DNA of 64,000 nt from Acanthococcus lagerstroemiae (GCA_031841125.1 CM063108.1:4819683-4883682); one strand, 5' to 3'; shown: positions 45,272 through 56,481, counted from the first letter of the stretch. Numbers and translations: made by a program. Notes: a model not told the origin generated them from the letters alone.

Positions 45272-46137
45272 TTTCGGGGGGGGGGGAGGGTAGAAATAAT
45301 CAAAATTCCCCTCACCCTCACCTAAATTCAAAGGCTAATAATTATATTTATACTTGTAGTTATAAAAAATTTGCAAACGAATTAGTGCCATGTGATACCG
45401 CAATTAGTAGTACCGTACCATACACTTAACTCGCAATACACATACTCAGGGTGTCTAACAAAATTGAAATCTGAAAATAAATGACCCCTCCCCCCTCCCA
45501 TTTACTATGAATGCGCTAAAATAATAAATTAAAGCTAAATATACTTCTTCGTCTATAATACTACATTTTCATGGGGGGAAAAACTAATTTTATTGCATAA
45601 GGTAGATGAGACCAATACGGCCCGGATCCTCAATATAAGGCCCAATGTACCGATCTTGACTGCTATGCTTTAGACCGCATTAAAACGGCCAGCAAAGTTG
45701 TTCCTTCATGATATGGCAACACTGTCCAATTGTTTGTATCAAGATATTAGTCCACTGGTGTGAGATATGCCGGTTGATGATTTTCCTGTAACGTAAAAAG
45801 TGCTCCGATATGTGTTTTGTGTAACTTGGAGGATTTACGAGTATTATGTTAGTCAAATGGAATTTATTCAGGAATCAGACATCGGATAGTTGTTGTAGTG
45901 GTAGTTAGTTAACGATCGACGCCAGAAAAGTAAAATTTGAGCAGTTTGGAACCGAGGTATACGATACTCACGAAAAATAGTGTTATGTAACCTAATAAGG
46001 CCCAACCTGCTGAGATCAATTGATTATCATTTCAGTTATACCTAACTTACTCATAAATTTCTATTTGAACCACGCTTAACTTTTTATTTACCGAATTTCG
46101 GGTCAGGCTTCTTAGGTATTAGGTTGAGTCTTATTAG
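45272..46137. other. no gene seen; one CAGGGTGTC end at 45448
   Basis: CAGGGTGTCTAACAAAATTG at about 45448 looks like a left end of the family described at 46138 and 51963. No matching right end was assigned to it. Confidence 0.4.
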
Positions 46138-46520
46138 CAATGTGTCTACAGGTTTGGAAAATTTGGAAAGTTTGTAAAAAGTCAGGAATTTGCAAAGTAG
46201 GTCAGAAAGTTTGTAAATAGTCAGGAAATTCAACAATATTTTTAAGAAGTTTGGGGGAAAAAAAAAAACAAGGAATGAACTCATGGAAAACTTTTTTTCG
46301 TCATTTAATTTTACTTCAGCACTCTATATGTATATCTGTGAACACCTTCCTAATACTTTCACCCAAAAATCAACTTCAAATTTCAGTTCATTTTAACCAT
46401 AGCGTCTAGTAGTATAAACATAAATATATACTGTCTATACTGTAAAGGCTTAAAGAAGAGAAAAAAAAAAGTTTGGAAAAAGTTAGAAATTTATATTTTT
46501 CCATTCTTGTAGACACCTTG
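46138..46520. mobile_element. CAGGGTGTC-family element with 5-bp duplication, 383 bp
   Basis: Left CAATGTGTCTACAGG and, in reverse, CAAGGTGTCTACAAG, with ATTAG on both sides (46133-46137, 46521-46525). Subterminal words such as TTTGGAAAATTTGGAAAG and AGTCAGGAA are shared with the 3.6-kb element at 51963, which also has a 5-bp duplication. Non-coding. Confidence 0.72.
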
Positions 46521-46854
46521 ATTAGGTTATAGGCCCAGCCTTCTTTGTTGCGCAGGCCTTATCAAGTTTTGAAAAAGGGGTATTATTATTAGAAGATCTG
46601 AGAAACGTGGAGCAGTATAGAAAATTTTCAAGTTAGCCAATTTTTAAATATTTTAGTCGACTACTATAACACGAAAAAAGAAAAACATGAAACCACTTAC
46701 ATGAAAATATGGAAAGCCAAGACCTTAAATTAGAGCCTTATGAGCTCACACCTACTTTAATACGCGCATGGTGATCACGTCTTACACAATTCACATGCGC
46801 ATGTCATACATGTGAAGACTCTTGTAAGCTGACATTTCGATTGATCGTCATTAT

Positions 46855-47420
46855 CAGGGCTGCAATTTTTATACACAAAAAATAGCGAAATATGCGCATA
46901 TTTTATGCATTGAATTCAGTCTAAATAATAAGCCGAAAATATGCGCCAAAATTGTAAAATATGCATAAATATGCAAGTACAATATGAGTATATAATTTAA
47001 ATGAAAAATTATGTTGGATACACTGAGACAATTTTTATCATATTTTCAAATGATCCAGTAAAGTATCTCCTTAAGAGTCCAATCTTCTTTTAATAGGAGA
47101 TGCACCCAGGAGATGATGCACCTATTCGTAATTTCTTGATGATTGATTAATGTGATGCAGGCAAGAGGAAGGTTATCCCACGTGCAAAAGAACATAGTTT
47201 TCTAAAAGCTTTTCTACTGATTTATTAATCATAAAGTCTTCTCATTTTTTTTTATTTTTTTTGGAAGCAGACATCATTCTTAGAACTAAAAATAAAAAAA
47301 TAATAACTTTTTGGGGAAAAAACTGAAAAATGAGCAGAACTGGTGGGGTGCAAAATATGCGGTAAATGTTAAACTATTATGCAAAATATGCAGGATGAAG
47401 TGCTGCTCATTTGACTCACA
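46855..47420. repeat. ATATGC-rich repeat, possible hAT-like remnant
   Basis: CAGGGCTGCAATTTT at 46855 resembles a hAT terminus, followed by many ATATGCGCATA and AATATGC words up to about 47390. No opposite terminus or target duplication was found. Similar ATATGCATATTT wording recurs at 52490-52600 and 52900-52970. Confidence 0.4.
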
Positions 47421-47829
47421 ATTCTGTGATTCGTGAAGATTTGAAACTCATACCTATACGCCATTGATAAAAATATGCATTCACATAAAAATTTAGGGGG
47501 GGGGGTAATTTTGATTCACAAAGTATACTGGACTAAAACAATATAACCGGGAAATTTAGCTGGCGTTATACACCGTGGTAAGAGTTGAAACGAGCATTCA
47601 TTCACTCTTTATACAGTGCAGAGTTGGGCGTTATTCGAATAATAATCATGAATAAAAATCCAATCGTTATTTGTTAGGTATTCATTATTCGACATTCATT
47701 ATTCGTCAACACGTAAAATTATTCATCAATCATTATTCAGTAAAATGAAGATGTGAATAATATTCGTCAATCATCGTTATTCGTTATTCATTGCGGACCC
47801 AGTAAAAAAACAAAAAATTTAACGAGGAT

Positions 47830-48096
47830 CAGTGGCGAAGCCAGGATTTTCCGAAAGGGGGCCGGGGACAAAATAAGATTTTCAAGGGAGAAAAAGTCGA
47901 AAATCGGAGTATTTTCTAAAAATCGCCAATATCAGAGGACTATGTAAAAATATTGGGGAGGGGGGTAAAAATTATTTGGGGGAGAGTATTTTTTCTTGGG
48001 GCAAATATATATAATATATATATTTTTTTTGGGGGGGGGGATAGAATATTATTTTTTAGGGGTATGGGTCTCCTCTTACGACACGCTACGCCACTG
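47830..48096 (+). mobile_element. hAT-like MITE, CAGTGGCG family, 267 bp
   Basis: Left CAGTGGCGAAGCC and, in reverse, CAGTGGCGTAGCG, with a perfect 8-bp duplication ACGAGGAT (47822-47829, 48097-48104). The inside has G-rich, AAAATATT-type short repeats and an (AT)n tract near 48005. Relatives occur at 49165-49670 and 53305. Confidence 0.9.
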
Positions 48097-48415
48097 ACGA
48101 GGATTGTTCTTCAACTAGGTAAGTAGTCTCATGTCTTTCCTCATTCCGGTACTTGGTAACGGCGAAAACTAGGTACCTATACACAATATAAAATTTTTAT
48201 CTCCCCCCCCCCCCCACCCCAAGAAAAAGTTTAGAATAGTCATTCATTCTATTTTTAAAAAAATATATATATTATCAAGGCTATCTTAATTCTTTATAAT
48301 ATATTATTACATCTTAAAAATTAAATTATCCTTATTTTTCATTTTTTACTTGACATGAGTGAGGTAACGGTCCAGTGACCGGCCCCCTAAATGACTACCA
48401 TATTGTAACTATTTA

Positions 48416-48956
48416 TAACGCTAGTTCATGTGGTTTCCTTCGCTTCAGTCATCTGGTGTCATGGTGCACGTCTAACAATTGGATGGCCTCATCTATGTTG
48501 GTGTGCCTGTGCAGCAGTCGTTGTTCATATTTGAGCGCCCGCTTCTGAATGATTTCGTCGACGGTTTCCACTTTCAAGTCCCTGTGGAGGTCTGCGTTTG
48601 GTGTGTAGCGATAGGCTTTGGTGATCGTTCGCAGGTATTTGTTTTGAACTCTTTGGATAATCAATCTGTTAGATGGCTTGGCGCATCCCCACAGTTCACG
48701 GCCGTACATCCATATTGGCCTTATAATTGACTGGTATATGAGCAGTTTGCTTTTGAGTTTGAGTTTCGAGTGCTTCCCTATGAGCCATTTCATTTCCCGA
48801 GTCTTTTGGCTTATTTGGGACGCTTTTTGTCGCAGATGAGTTCTCCAAGTAAGTTTAGCATCGAGATGTAGGTCATAGGTCTAGGTACTTGGTCGATTCT
48901 TTTTGTTCCACTGGCACGCCATTTAGGTGGATTCGGTATTGCATATCTTTGTTACG
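48416..48956 (-). pseudogene. Jockey-type reverse transcriptase C-terminal fragment
   Basis: On the minus strand from about 48956 the translation reads RNKDMQYRIHLNGVPVEQKE, then a STKYL strand. After a frameshift near 48880 it resumes as LHLDAKLTWRTHLRQKASQI, MKWLIGKHSKLKLKSKLLIY, SIIRPIWMYGRELWG, AYRYTPNADLHRDLKVETV and LLDVHHDTR. A TGA follows and then LKRRKPHELA. The wording is characteristic of the thumb and C-terminal part of Jockey-clade reverse transcriptases. The TGA sits where Arg is usual, so a CGA to TGA change at a CpG is likely. No palm motifs remain. It lies in the middle of the inverted-repeat element. Confidence 0.85.
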
Positions 48957-49164
48957 ATTCAAATAATGAATAACGCAACCGTTATTTGTCATTCATGAAT
49001 AATGAATAATTTATTCGTTATTCATATGCGCATGAATAACAAATAACGAATATTGTATTCGTTAGTTGTAAGTATGAATAACGAGTAGTCATTCATTATT
49101 CAGTAATCAGTATTCAATAACATCAATCACGCGAATAATGAAATCAGACCCATAACCAGAGTGG

Positions 49165-49672
49165 GGCCAGGGGGCGTTGCCCTCCCTTGGCGCAGTCATT
49201 TCCCCCCTCCGAGAAAATCGGAAAAACTGTATACTTTATTTACTTTCTAATTACCCCAGTAAGATTAGGGAAAAAAATATCCCCACCAAAAATATTTTCA
49301 CTCCCCAAAAGAATTCCCAAAAAGTATATAAATTTTTACACCCTCCCCTCCTAACAAAATATTTTCACCCCTGCCCCCAAAAAAATATTCCCCCAAAAAT
49401 ACCCCCTCCCAAAGAATTTTTACCCCCAAAATAATACCCCACAAAAAAAGAATATTTTCATCCAGAAAAATACCCCCTCCCCATCCCAAAAAATATTTTA
49501 CACCCCCCCCCAACACACACACACGCGCATACACAAAATCCCCCCACTCCACCCTTCCAATATTTTTACATAGTCCTCTAATATTGGCAATTTAAAAAAA
49601 ATGCTTTAATTTTCGATTTTTTTCCCTTGAAAATCTTATTTTGTCCCCATTCTGGCTACGCCACTGATCCTC
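49165..49672 (-). mobile_element. CAGTGGCG-family MITE in the right arm
   Basis: On the minus strand it begins CAGTGGCGTAGCCAG after ACGAGGAT, exactly as in the left arm at 47830. The inside is a long C/A-rich array of AAAAATATTTTCACCCC-type units. The far end, near 49165, is degenerate (CAGAGTGGGGCC) and shows no duplication. Confidence 0.65.
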
Positions 49673-49917
49673 GTTAAATTTTTTGTTTTGTTACTGCGTC
49701 CGCAATGAATAACGAATAACGATGATTGACGAATATTATTCACATCTTCATTTTACTGAATGATGATTGATGAATAATTTTACGTGTTGACGAATAATGA
49801 ATAACGAATAATGATTGATCCTGTTATTCGTGATCATTATTCGAATAACGCCAAACTCTGATTATGGATGGCAGAAGATAACTTCAAAATTATAATGAAA
49901 AAATTAAAAAGAAAATG

Positions 49918-50026
49918 AAACGAAAAGAAGCATATTCTGTAGACTGTACTGCACATGACGATGATGATAAGGATCATCATCATCATCATGTACAGTACAG
50001 TCTACAGAATATGCTTTTTTTCGTGT
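49918..50026. repeat. near-perfect 109-bp hairpin
   Basis: AAGCATATTCTGTAGACTGT at 49928 and its reverse ending at 50016 pair through a stem of about 42 bp with two G:U-type differences. The arms meet at a four-base loop near 49970 (AAGG), after ATGATGAT repeats. Weaker pairing extends to 49918 and 50026. It could be a very small MITE or a small-RNA precursor. Confidence 0.85.
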
Positions 50027-50149
50027 ATCTTGTGTGAGTTTTAATCATTTCTGGGACTGTTGTTTTTGCCACTTTTATTCGGCTAGATTTTCATTCTGTT
50101 TCACTGTGCACCGACAGCTGTAGTAACGAAAATGATTGCTGGCTCGCGT

Positions 50150-50525
50150 CGATATGGTCTTAAATTTCGACGACAATAATTACCATCGTCGAGAAAGATT
50201 CCTCACTCCGTCGATTGTCGCGCAAACGCGACGCCGATGACGAGACGTGACGAGTCGAGTCACGTCGAGACACGAAATATTTTGTCGAAAAGTGTACGGG
50301 GATGTGTGTGCGGTACTGCGGTGTGAAAGCGGAAAGATGCCGAGGAAAATGCGTTCGCGTTTCTACCTGAACGGTAGTAGCGTTCGCGTTTAACCATCGA
50401 AAGGGTGTCTCCTCTGCGTTTCGTGTGCGCTCGCTCTCGCAAAATACGCGCGTCGATCTCGTGTACACGAGCGGCAACGAATAACGGATAAACTTCATTC
50501 GCCGGCGATGAAGGAAATTTAATCA
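50150..50525. other. CpG-rich island
   Basis: About 370 bp with very dense CpG, including GACGAGACGTGACGAGTCG-type sequence, against CpG-poor flanks. Two minus-strand frames are open for 88 and 112 codons, but their translations are unlike each other and unrecognised. A promoter or first exon is possible and unproven. Confidence 0.3.
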
Positions 50526-51384
50526 TTTTCGGTAGGATATTTACGCATAAATGTGTGTTTGTCCATCCTAAATAAATAACGAAGCTTTACGAGTCCGGCC
50601 CGTGTCGAATTGGTACATATTTTGTTTGTTCGAAGTTCGCGTTAGAGGGTAGGGAAAAGGTACTACCTACTTGTGTAGGTGTAGAATCGTTTGGACAACA
50701 GGTTATTTACTTCGGATTTAACGAAATTCGTGAATTTATTCACGCTTCGTGCGGACCAGAGAGTTGGGTCAGTTTTTAACGATTTCGAAGAGAAATTCGA
50801 CTTCGAAGGTGTTTTGTTTTGTACGTGCAGTTGATTCGTGAAATTATGTTCGAACGAGAACTGGACGAGTCTGGACTTCAAGCCCAGGTAAAGATCGGTT
50901 GTATCAACCGTAAGACTAGCTAAAACCCAAGTTTTTAAAGAAGGAGAAACATGCCGACGACGCTTAAGTATGATATAAAAAGGATTGTCGTCGTTTAGCG
51001 TGGTTGTTACTGCAGACAACAGTTGGTGAAGTCTTGGTTTAAAGGAAAAAGATCAGTGCTGAGGATGTTTTCAGTGTCACTGAATATGATCTGCTGAAAA
51101 CATTGAGGATTTAGTGGTGTGACGCACATATTTGTTTCTGTAGTTATGGTCTAATCGAGTCATGACAAATAATTATACCGATGTACAGCGCTTTTTTTGA
51201 ATTTTTTCGAAAAAATCTTGCTGTGTTCCTATGCTAAGGTTTATGAGTACTTGTTGCCTTGTAGCAACTTGGTATTGGAAAATGACAGACGTGGAATATA
51301 AAATGCTGGAAACCGAAATCAGAAAAGATAACAGTTTGATATTTTAGTGTTGTTGTGGCGTGTTAATTTTGTTTTGTTACACTG
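50526..51384. other. no gene seen
   Basis: A 118-codon minus-strand frame at 50663-51019 is unrecognised. It lies downstream, on that strand, of no clear promoter and is not listed as a gene. Confidence 0.35.
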
Positions 51385-51962
51385 TTTATGGTGTATCCCC
51401 CCTCCATATATCTTTCGGGCATGCTCTGATTCTTTGGTGCAACGATTAACATTTTTATTCAATTTAATTCTGCAGACCTGTGTTTTTCCGGATGTATGGA
51501 AAATAGCAAAAATCATCCCCATTCCCAAATCCGAAAAATCTGGTAACATAAAGGAGCATAGACTAATATCACTATTACCACTTCCGTGCAAAATATTTCA
51601 GACATTAGTTTATAGGAAATTGAATGAAAAATTGGAAGTGAATCTATCCCCTACTCAGCACGGATTTACTGGGGGGTAGATCCGTACAAAAAAACCTTCT
51701 TAACTTGACTAATAATGTAGGAAATAACTAGATGTCATTTACATGAACTTTTCCGAAACATTTGACCCAGTCAATCATTACCTTTCAATTCAAAAACTAG
51801 ATATACTGGGCTCATCTGATGAATTGGTCTGAGAACATGTGATTCGAAGTTCAAGAGCCGTGTAGAAACTATATGACATAGCGTTTACTGATGAGCTTTT
51901 TTCAACATGAGTACATACACATTTTTGAATCGGGAGCCCTACTATTTCAGTCATACTTAGAA
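51385..51962 (+). pseudogene. Jockey/CR1-like reverse transcriptase, N-terminal part, interrupted
   Basis: The first part of a reverse transcriptase split by transposons. Seen in order: LVQRLTFLFNLILQTCVFPD, then VWKIAKIIPIPKSEKSG, RLISLLPLPCKIFQ and SPTQHGFTGG. After a frame change comes DVIYMNFSETFDPVNHY, where the first catalytic Asp would be expected (Asn in YMNF replaces the usual Asp), then KLDILGSSDELV. A 107-bp repeat fragment interrupts at about 51829-51935. FQSYLE resumes at 51945-51962 and is immediately broken by the 3.6-kb element. The next residues, GRRQF, are found past 55557. The 5' end, with endonuclease, is missing. Confidence 0.85.
51829..51935 (+). mobile_element. fragment of the TGGACGCTGTTAAG MITE interior
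   Basis: Closely matches about 29915-30015: TGAGAACATGTGATTCGAAG then TTCAAGAGCCGTGTAGAAAC and a CTTTTTTCAACATGAGTACA-type end. It separates the codons for SDELV from those for FQSYLE in the reverse transcriptase, so it is an insertion. Confidence 0.75.
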
Positions 51963-53304
51963 CAGCCTGTCCATTCTCTGGAAATCCGGGAAAAGTCAGG
52001 GAATTTTGTCCGTCTGGAAAAGTCAGGAAATTTTGGAGTTTTCAGCATTTTTCACCTAAAAGTCAGGGAATTTCGTTTAGAAAATCGACTGCGAAATTCT
52101 GTAGTATTTCAAACAGATTTTACCCTATTTCTTATAAAAAAAATTCTCCTTCGCTTCACTCAGGCAATTTTTTATCTTTTTTTCTTTCATAGGAGAAGAG
52201 CGGGGTAATACAACCCCCTCTCCATCGCAGTAGTAGATACAGAGTGTATTAGTGTGATGAAATCGTTTTCATGGCATTCGTTTCGCGTCTACATATTTTT
52301 ATTAAGACTGCTATACACTTAACGTAATTCGTGTTTCGTGACTTTTCACGAACCATTTCACGGAAAATATGACCAGGGAAAATTATTTTATGTTTCGACT
52401 TATTTTTTCTATTGATTCATATAGTAGAGAATATCCATCATATATTTATGATTTATGTACTGTAATATGCAGTCAGTTGGACCCAACTTGATGGGACATA
52501 TTTTGACATATTTTGCTATTAATAGCATATAAATGCATATTTGTATTATTTTCCTCGGTTTTTGGGCATATTTTGGAGAACTTTTCGGGAATATTTCTAC
52601 TTTTCTGCTGGAAAAAAATAAAAACATCTGAAAATTCGATAGGAAATGAAATAACAGAAACTGGTTGGTTGTACATTAGCGCTCCTACATTTTTTCATGG
52701 TTCAAATCCGAATGCGGATGTGAAGTTGTACTTCTGAATTATGTTATATGTGGCATGTGTTGATTTCTTTATCTGTGATGGACTAAGTTTTTGTGTTTGT
52801 AATTTTTGACCATAGACATGGTGTCACAATTATTCAGCTCGAAAAGTCCAGCATTTTGATACCCATACTGCGTTACTGAATATTTTGAGCATGTTTTACA
52901 CGTGAAGAAATATTTTGACATATTTCGGCCTTTTTTTGGGGAATATTATATGCGCATATTTCATTGATTTTAGAACATAATATAATTTTCTCTGAATTTG
53001 ACGAAACGCGAACCAATCCCTATACACTTCTCCCAATATCAGCTGTTTCGTGTTTTCATCTCATCCTGTTCGCGAGAATTTGAAAATCGACGCGAAAAGA
53101 CGCGAAAATGAAAAAATATTCGGTTTAGCTTCTTTCCCCTGTGTAAGGAATTTTTTGAGAAAGTCGTAATGAAACGAAAATTTGAAAACCAATGAATTCA
53201 CCTTTTTTGACATCCTGCCATCGGGGTTTGCTTCGGTTCTTCTCTCCTTCGCAAATGTAGATAAGTATGAATGAAAGAGACTTCCGAGGTTTTGGGGGGA
53301 AGAG

Positions 53305-54397
53305 CAGTGGTCAGCTAGGATTTTCCCAAGGGGGAGGGGGCAAAATAAGATTTTCAAGGGGGAAAAAGTCGGAAACTGAGGTATTTTGTAAGGCATGCAT
53401 TTATCACCACAGGAATGAAAAATTAAATTCACAGGAACAATAAACTCTCTCCACAGGAAAAATTTATATACAGCAAGAAAATAAATATTTCCCGGAAAAA
53501 AAAGAAGAAAAAAACATGAACAGGAAAAGTGACGAATGAACTGTAGAAAGACAAATAATCCGGAGAAAAAAAATCACGAACCATGTTTAGAACGTTCGTG
53601 ATTTGTCAGGAATTTAATGTTTACGGCAAATGAAAAATTTAGCATTATGGACTAAATCCCTCAATTTGATATTTTAGGGCAGGCTGAGTGGGTTAGATCT
53701 CTTAAAAGTCTCGGATCGTCGGTAGGTTTTTTCTTTCAGAAGGTGCATTGGTAAAAGAGGAGGCGAAAACGCCGCCATTCCTTATCATTTTCGAATAGGA
53801 ATCTGAAATGGAGAAGACACTAATCACCACCCTCAGCCCTTTCCCCCACATCAGTCATCCTCCTTCATCACAAGACCTCACCTTCCGAGCCTCCATCTCC
53901 AACACGTACACCTTCTCCCCCACACCGTGCCTCTTCTCCCGCACGAGTCCTCTCGTCCAACACAACCCTCACAACGAAGTTTTTCTTCACTTTCCCCTTT
54001 TCCAATAAGACCCCCTCTCTAACCATAAATTCCCTTCCCAGCTACAACCTCCTTCTCCACCAAGAATTCGAACATATTCCGGGCCTCCCTCACTATGACC
54101 CCCTTACCCAATCACATCCCCATCTCAAGCCTCTCCTCAATCACCACCTTCACGAGATCCTCCCCTCCTGTGAAAAAAATCTCGTTCGTACACCTATAAA
54201 TGCTGTGTGTGATGGATTTCATGATTTTCATTTTAAATGTGTGGGATTTCTAATTATTTTCCTGTGTACTTTATCCCTGTGCAAATTTCATACTTTCCTG
54301 AGCTATTATGTATTCCCCATTTTTTAAGGATCGCCGATATTAGAGAACTATGTAAAAATATTGAGGGCACGTCCCCCCCCCTGACGATACGTCACTG
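53305..54397 (+). mobile_element. hAT-like CAGTGGCG-family element, 1.1 kb, nested
   Basis: Starts CAGTGGTCAGCTAGGATTTT and ends in the reverse of CAGTGACGTATCG. The octamers GGGAAGAG and GGGAAGAA flanking it match at 7 of 8. The inside includes a CT/CA-rich stretch (53800-54180) with no real gene. It lies inside the 3.6-kb element, so it is the youngest of three nested layers. Confidence 0.82.
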
Positions 54398-54789
54398 GGG
54401 AAGAATAAGTAATCCACAAAATTTGAAAAAATCTAAAGACCGCATAATAATTATTATCTCGTTACGAAAGAGTCCATTGTTTTCAAATGTATGACCTTTT
54501 ATTGTATCTGTCGATACTCTTAAATTGAAGCCTCTTCCGCCTCCCCTGGTGCCATAATTTTCCAGATCCTAACCACCTTTTTACTTTTATAGCAATTGTC
54601 GTTAGATATGCTTCAGCTTTTTTACCTGGGTTCCAGAATTCATTTTTATAGTTATGTTCCCTCACCCTAAGCCATTCAGTCTCCATAAAGGAAGGGATAA
54701 TTCCGGTTACTCTAGTTTTCCTCAAGTTCCAAATTCTTTACAAGATTCTAAAGTCAATTTTTTGGACAGGATAGCCAACCGAGCTCTAG

Positions 54790-54960
54790 TCGCTGATTTT
54801 GAATATCGCCTCAGATTTTTATCCGACCCCTTCCGAAGCACTGTCGCAATACGAATTCAGCTTCTCCGGCGAAAAATTGCACGAAGCATCGAAATAGGGG
54901 TGATTTTGTGTGGCTGATTTCGAATATCGCCGCCGATTTTTAATCTGGACCAAATTTAAG
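54790..54960. repeat. two copies of the GAATATCGCC repeat
   Basis: GATTTTGAATATCGCCTCAG at about 54796 and GATTTCGAATATCGCCGCCG at about 54917, each followed by GATTTTTAATCTGG/TATCCG wording. This matches the dispersed repeat at 60.6-61.9 kb. Confidence 0.6.
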
Positions 54961-55552
54961 CTCCCGTGCTTTTTCAGTTGAGAAATTTTTACGACGTTAT
55001 TTTCTATTAGCAACACTTTGAATAAATAAAACTGTATTTTTACCCTGTTCGGTGGCTTTAATTAGAAAGGGTGAATTCCGAGTCGACCGTTGCTTGTTCT
55101 ACCGCTCTTGCCATCTCATTGGTCGCACCAGAAGGGACAGGATCCAAAAATTACCCCTAAAATCGAATACAGCAACCTAGAAAACCTATAAATCAATTTT
55201 AGAATTTTATTCTTTCAGCAACCCCCCCTTCACGGTCGGCATTAAGTTACACAAAAAAACAATCTATGAAGTCTTTAATTGACATTGCACCATGCTGCAC
55301 CCTATAGAACGCGTTTTCATTTCCATCATTAAATGGTTACACCCCCTCTGCCACAGATTCATAAGCACACGGTAGTAAAAAAAAAAGTTTATGGAGTGAT
55401 TGACGATATTCGCCGCTCACGATGTTCGAAAAAATGTTGACCCCCCCCCCCCGTGTAATTTGTATTTGAAGGGTCTGGAAAACTGGAAAAATTGGCCTGG
55501 AAAACCTGGAAAAGTCAGGGAAAATCATTTCGGAACAAGAATGGACACCCTG

Positions 55553-56481
55553 TAGAAGGAAGAAGGCAGTTTGTGGAGTATCATGGTACCAGATCTCATA
55601 CTTACTTATGTCCTTCAGGGGTTCCTCAAGGATCAGTCTTGGGTTCCCTTTCTTATTTCTCATATTTGTAAATGATGTTACTTTTGAAGTAGAGAGACCA
55701 AATTACTGATATATGCAGATGACATAAAAATATTTGAAAAGATAACTTCCTTTTCAGACTGTATTGAGCTTCATGCAGATCTGAATTCTGTTGTTTGTTG
55801 GAGCGATCGGAATCTACTGCCCTTCATTAAATCCGAATTCCAGAGCAGTACTTTTAGTTGTATAAAAGAGCCCCTACTCTACACCAGTATACAATAGGAG
55901 ATGATAGATTGCCAAGTATTCAGGAAGTAAGGGACCTGGATGTACTACTTGATAGTAAATTATCATTTTCCAGTCACATAGACCTCATCACCTCAAAATG
56001 TAAAAGAATAGCCGGTTTTATCGAAAGGAACAGCGTTAATTTCAAGAAATATGAAACTGAGAAACTATTATTCTTTGCTTTGGTAAGATCAATTTTGGAA
56101 TTTAGCGCAATTATCTGGGACTAACGTGATGAAGGTAAAATTGAAAAAATCCAAAAGACATTTTTGAAATATTTATGTCATGATTTGTTATCATATTACC
56201 CATACAAACTGAAATATACTGAACTATTGCAGGGGTTTGAGGTAACGAGTCTGAGTAATAGACGAAAATTATTAGTTATGTTATTCTTTTGGGACATTAT
56301 TAATGGAAGAGTCAAGGATAGTGAACTTTTAGGTATTGTAAATGTCCGAATCCCAACATTTAATAGCAGGTACAATGCTCTTTTTGTTTCCCCAAAGGGA
56401 TGTAACTCCGGCTTCTACTGTATACTATGTCTTTACAATGAGGTAGTTGGGGCAAATGCAGAGGTGGATATTGCTTTATGA
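55553..56481 (+). pseudogene. Jockey/CR1-like reverse transcriptase, C-terminal part
   Basis: Continues the reverse transcriptase after the 3.6-kb element: GRRQFVEYHGTRSHTYLCPS, GVPQGSVLG, an LFLIFVNDV strand in another frame, YADD catalytic motif (near 55713), FEKITSFSDCIELHADL, then RDLDVLLDSKLSFSSHIDLI, GFIERNSVNFKKYETEKLLF and LVRSILEFSAIIWD. A stop (56122-56124) and further frame changes precede KIEKIQKTFLKYLCH, SLSNRRKLLVMLFFWDIING and VPTFNSRYNALF-like text ending at 56481. Several frameshifts and stops make it non-functional. There is no RNase H, and the 'NRRK...FFWDII' tail is usual in CR1/Jockey-type LINEs. Confidence 0.85.

Larger units (their letters stand above)
47619..49860. mobile_element. 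2.2-kb hAT-like element with about 210-bp inverted repeats
   Basis: Ends CAGAGTTGGGCGTTATTCG and, in reverse, CAGAGTTTGGCGTTATTCG. The inverted similarity continues for about 210 bp through ATTATTCGTCAA-type words to TTTAACGAGGAT on both sides. The flanking octamers do not match, so this may be two inverted copies joined rather than one insertion. The inside holds a CAGTGGCG MITE in each arm and a Jockey fragment in the middle. Confidence 0.7.
51963..55552 (+). mobile_element. 3.6-kb CAGGGTGTC-family element with 5-bp TSD
   Basis: Begins CAGCCTGTCCATTCTC and ends in the reverse of CAGGGTGTCCATTCTT. TAGAA flanks both sides (51958-51962, 55553-55557). Removing the element and one TAGAA restores the reverse transcriptase reading FQSYLE|GRRQF, which confirms the boundaries. 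Repeated TCTGGAAAA/AGTCAGGGAA words lie just inside the ends. No transposase frame is seen, and an ATATGC-rich stretch and a hAT-like element lie inside. A 5-bp duplication is unusual for hAT, which normally makes 8 bp. Confidence 0.88.

Noticed and set aside
45068..45331. Lys/Arg/Glu-rich minus-strand frames
   Set aside because: Produced by the (TTTC)n microsatellite.
49177..49552. Frames of 84-85 codons on both strands
   Set aside because: Translations of the ACCCCC/AAAAATATT short repeat inside a MITE.
50663..51019. 118-codon minus-strand frame
   Set aside because: ATG start but no recognisable domain, no splice or promoter support and composition like neighbouring DNA.
53808..54008. Pro/Ser/Thr-rich 66-codon frame
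   Set aside because: It arises from a CT/CA-rich low-complexity stretch inside a hAT-like element.
55858..56124. 88-codon frame as a separate gene
   Set aside because: It is part of the interrupted reverse transcriptase (LDVLLDSKLSF, GFIERNS) and is annotated there.
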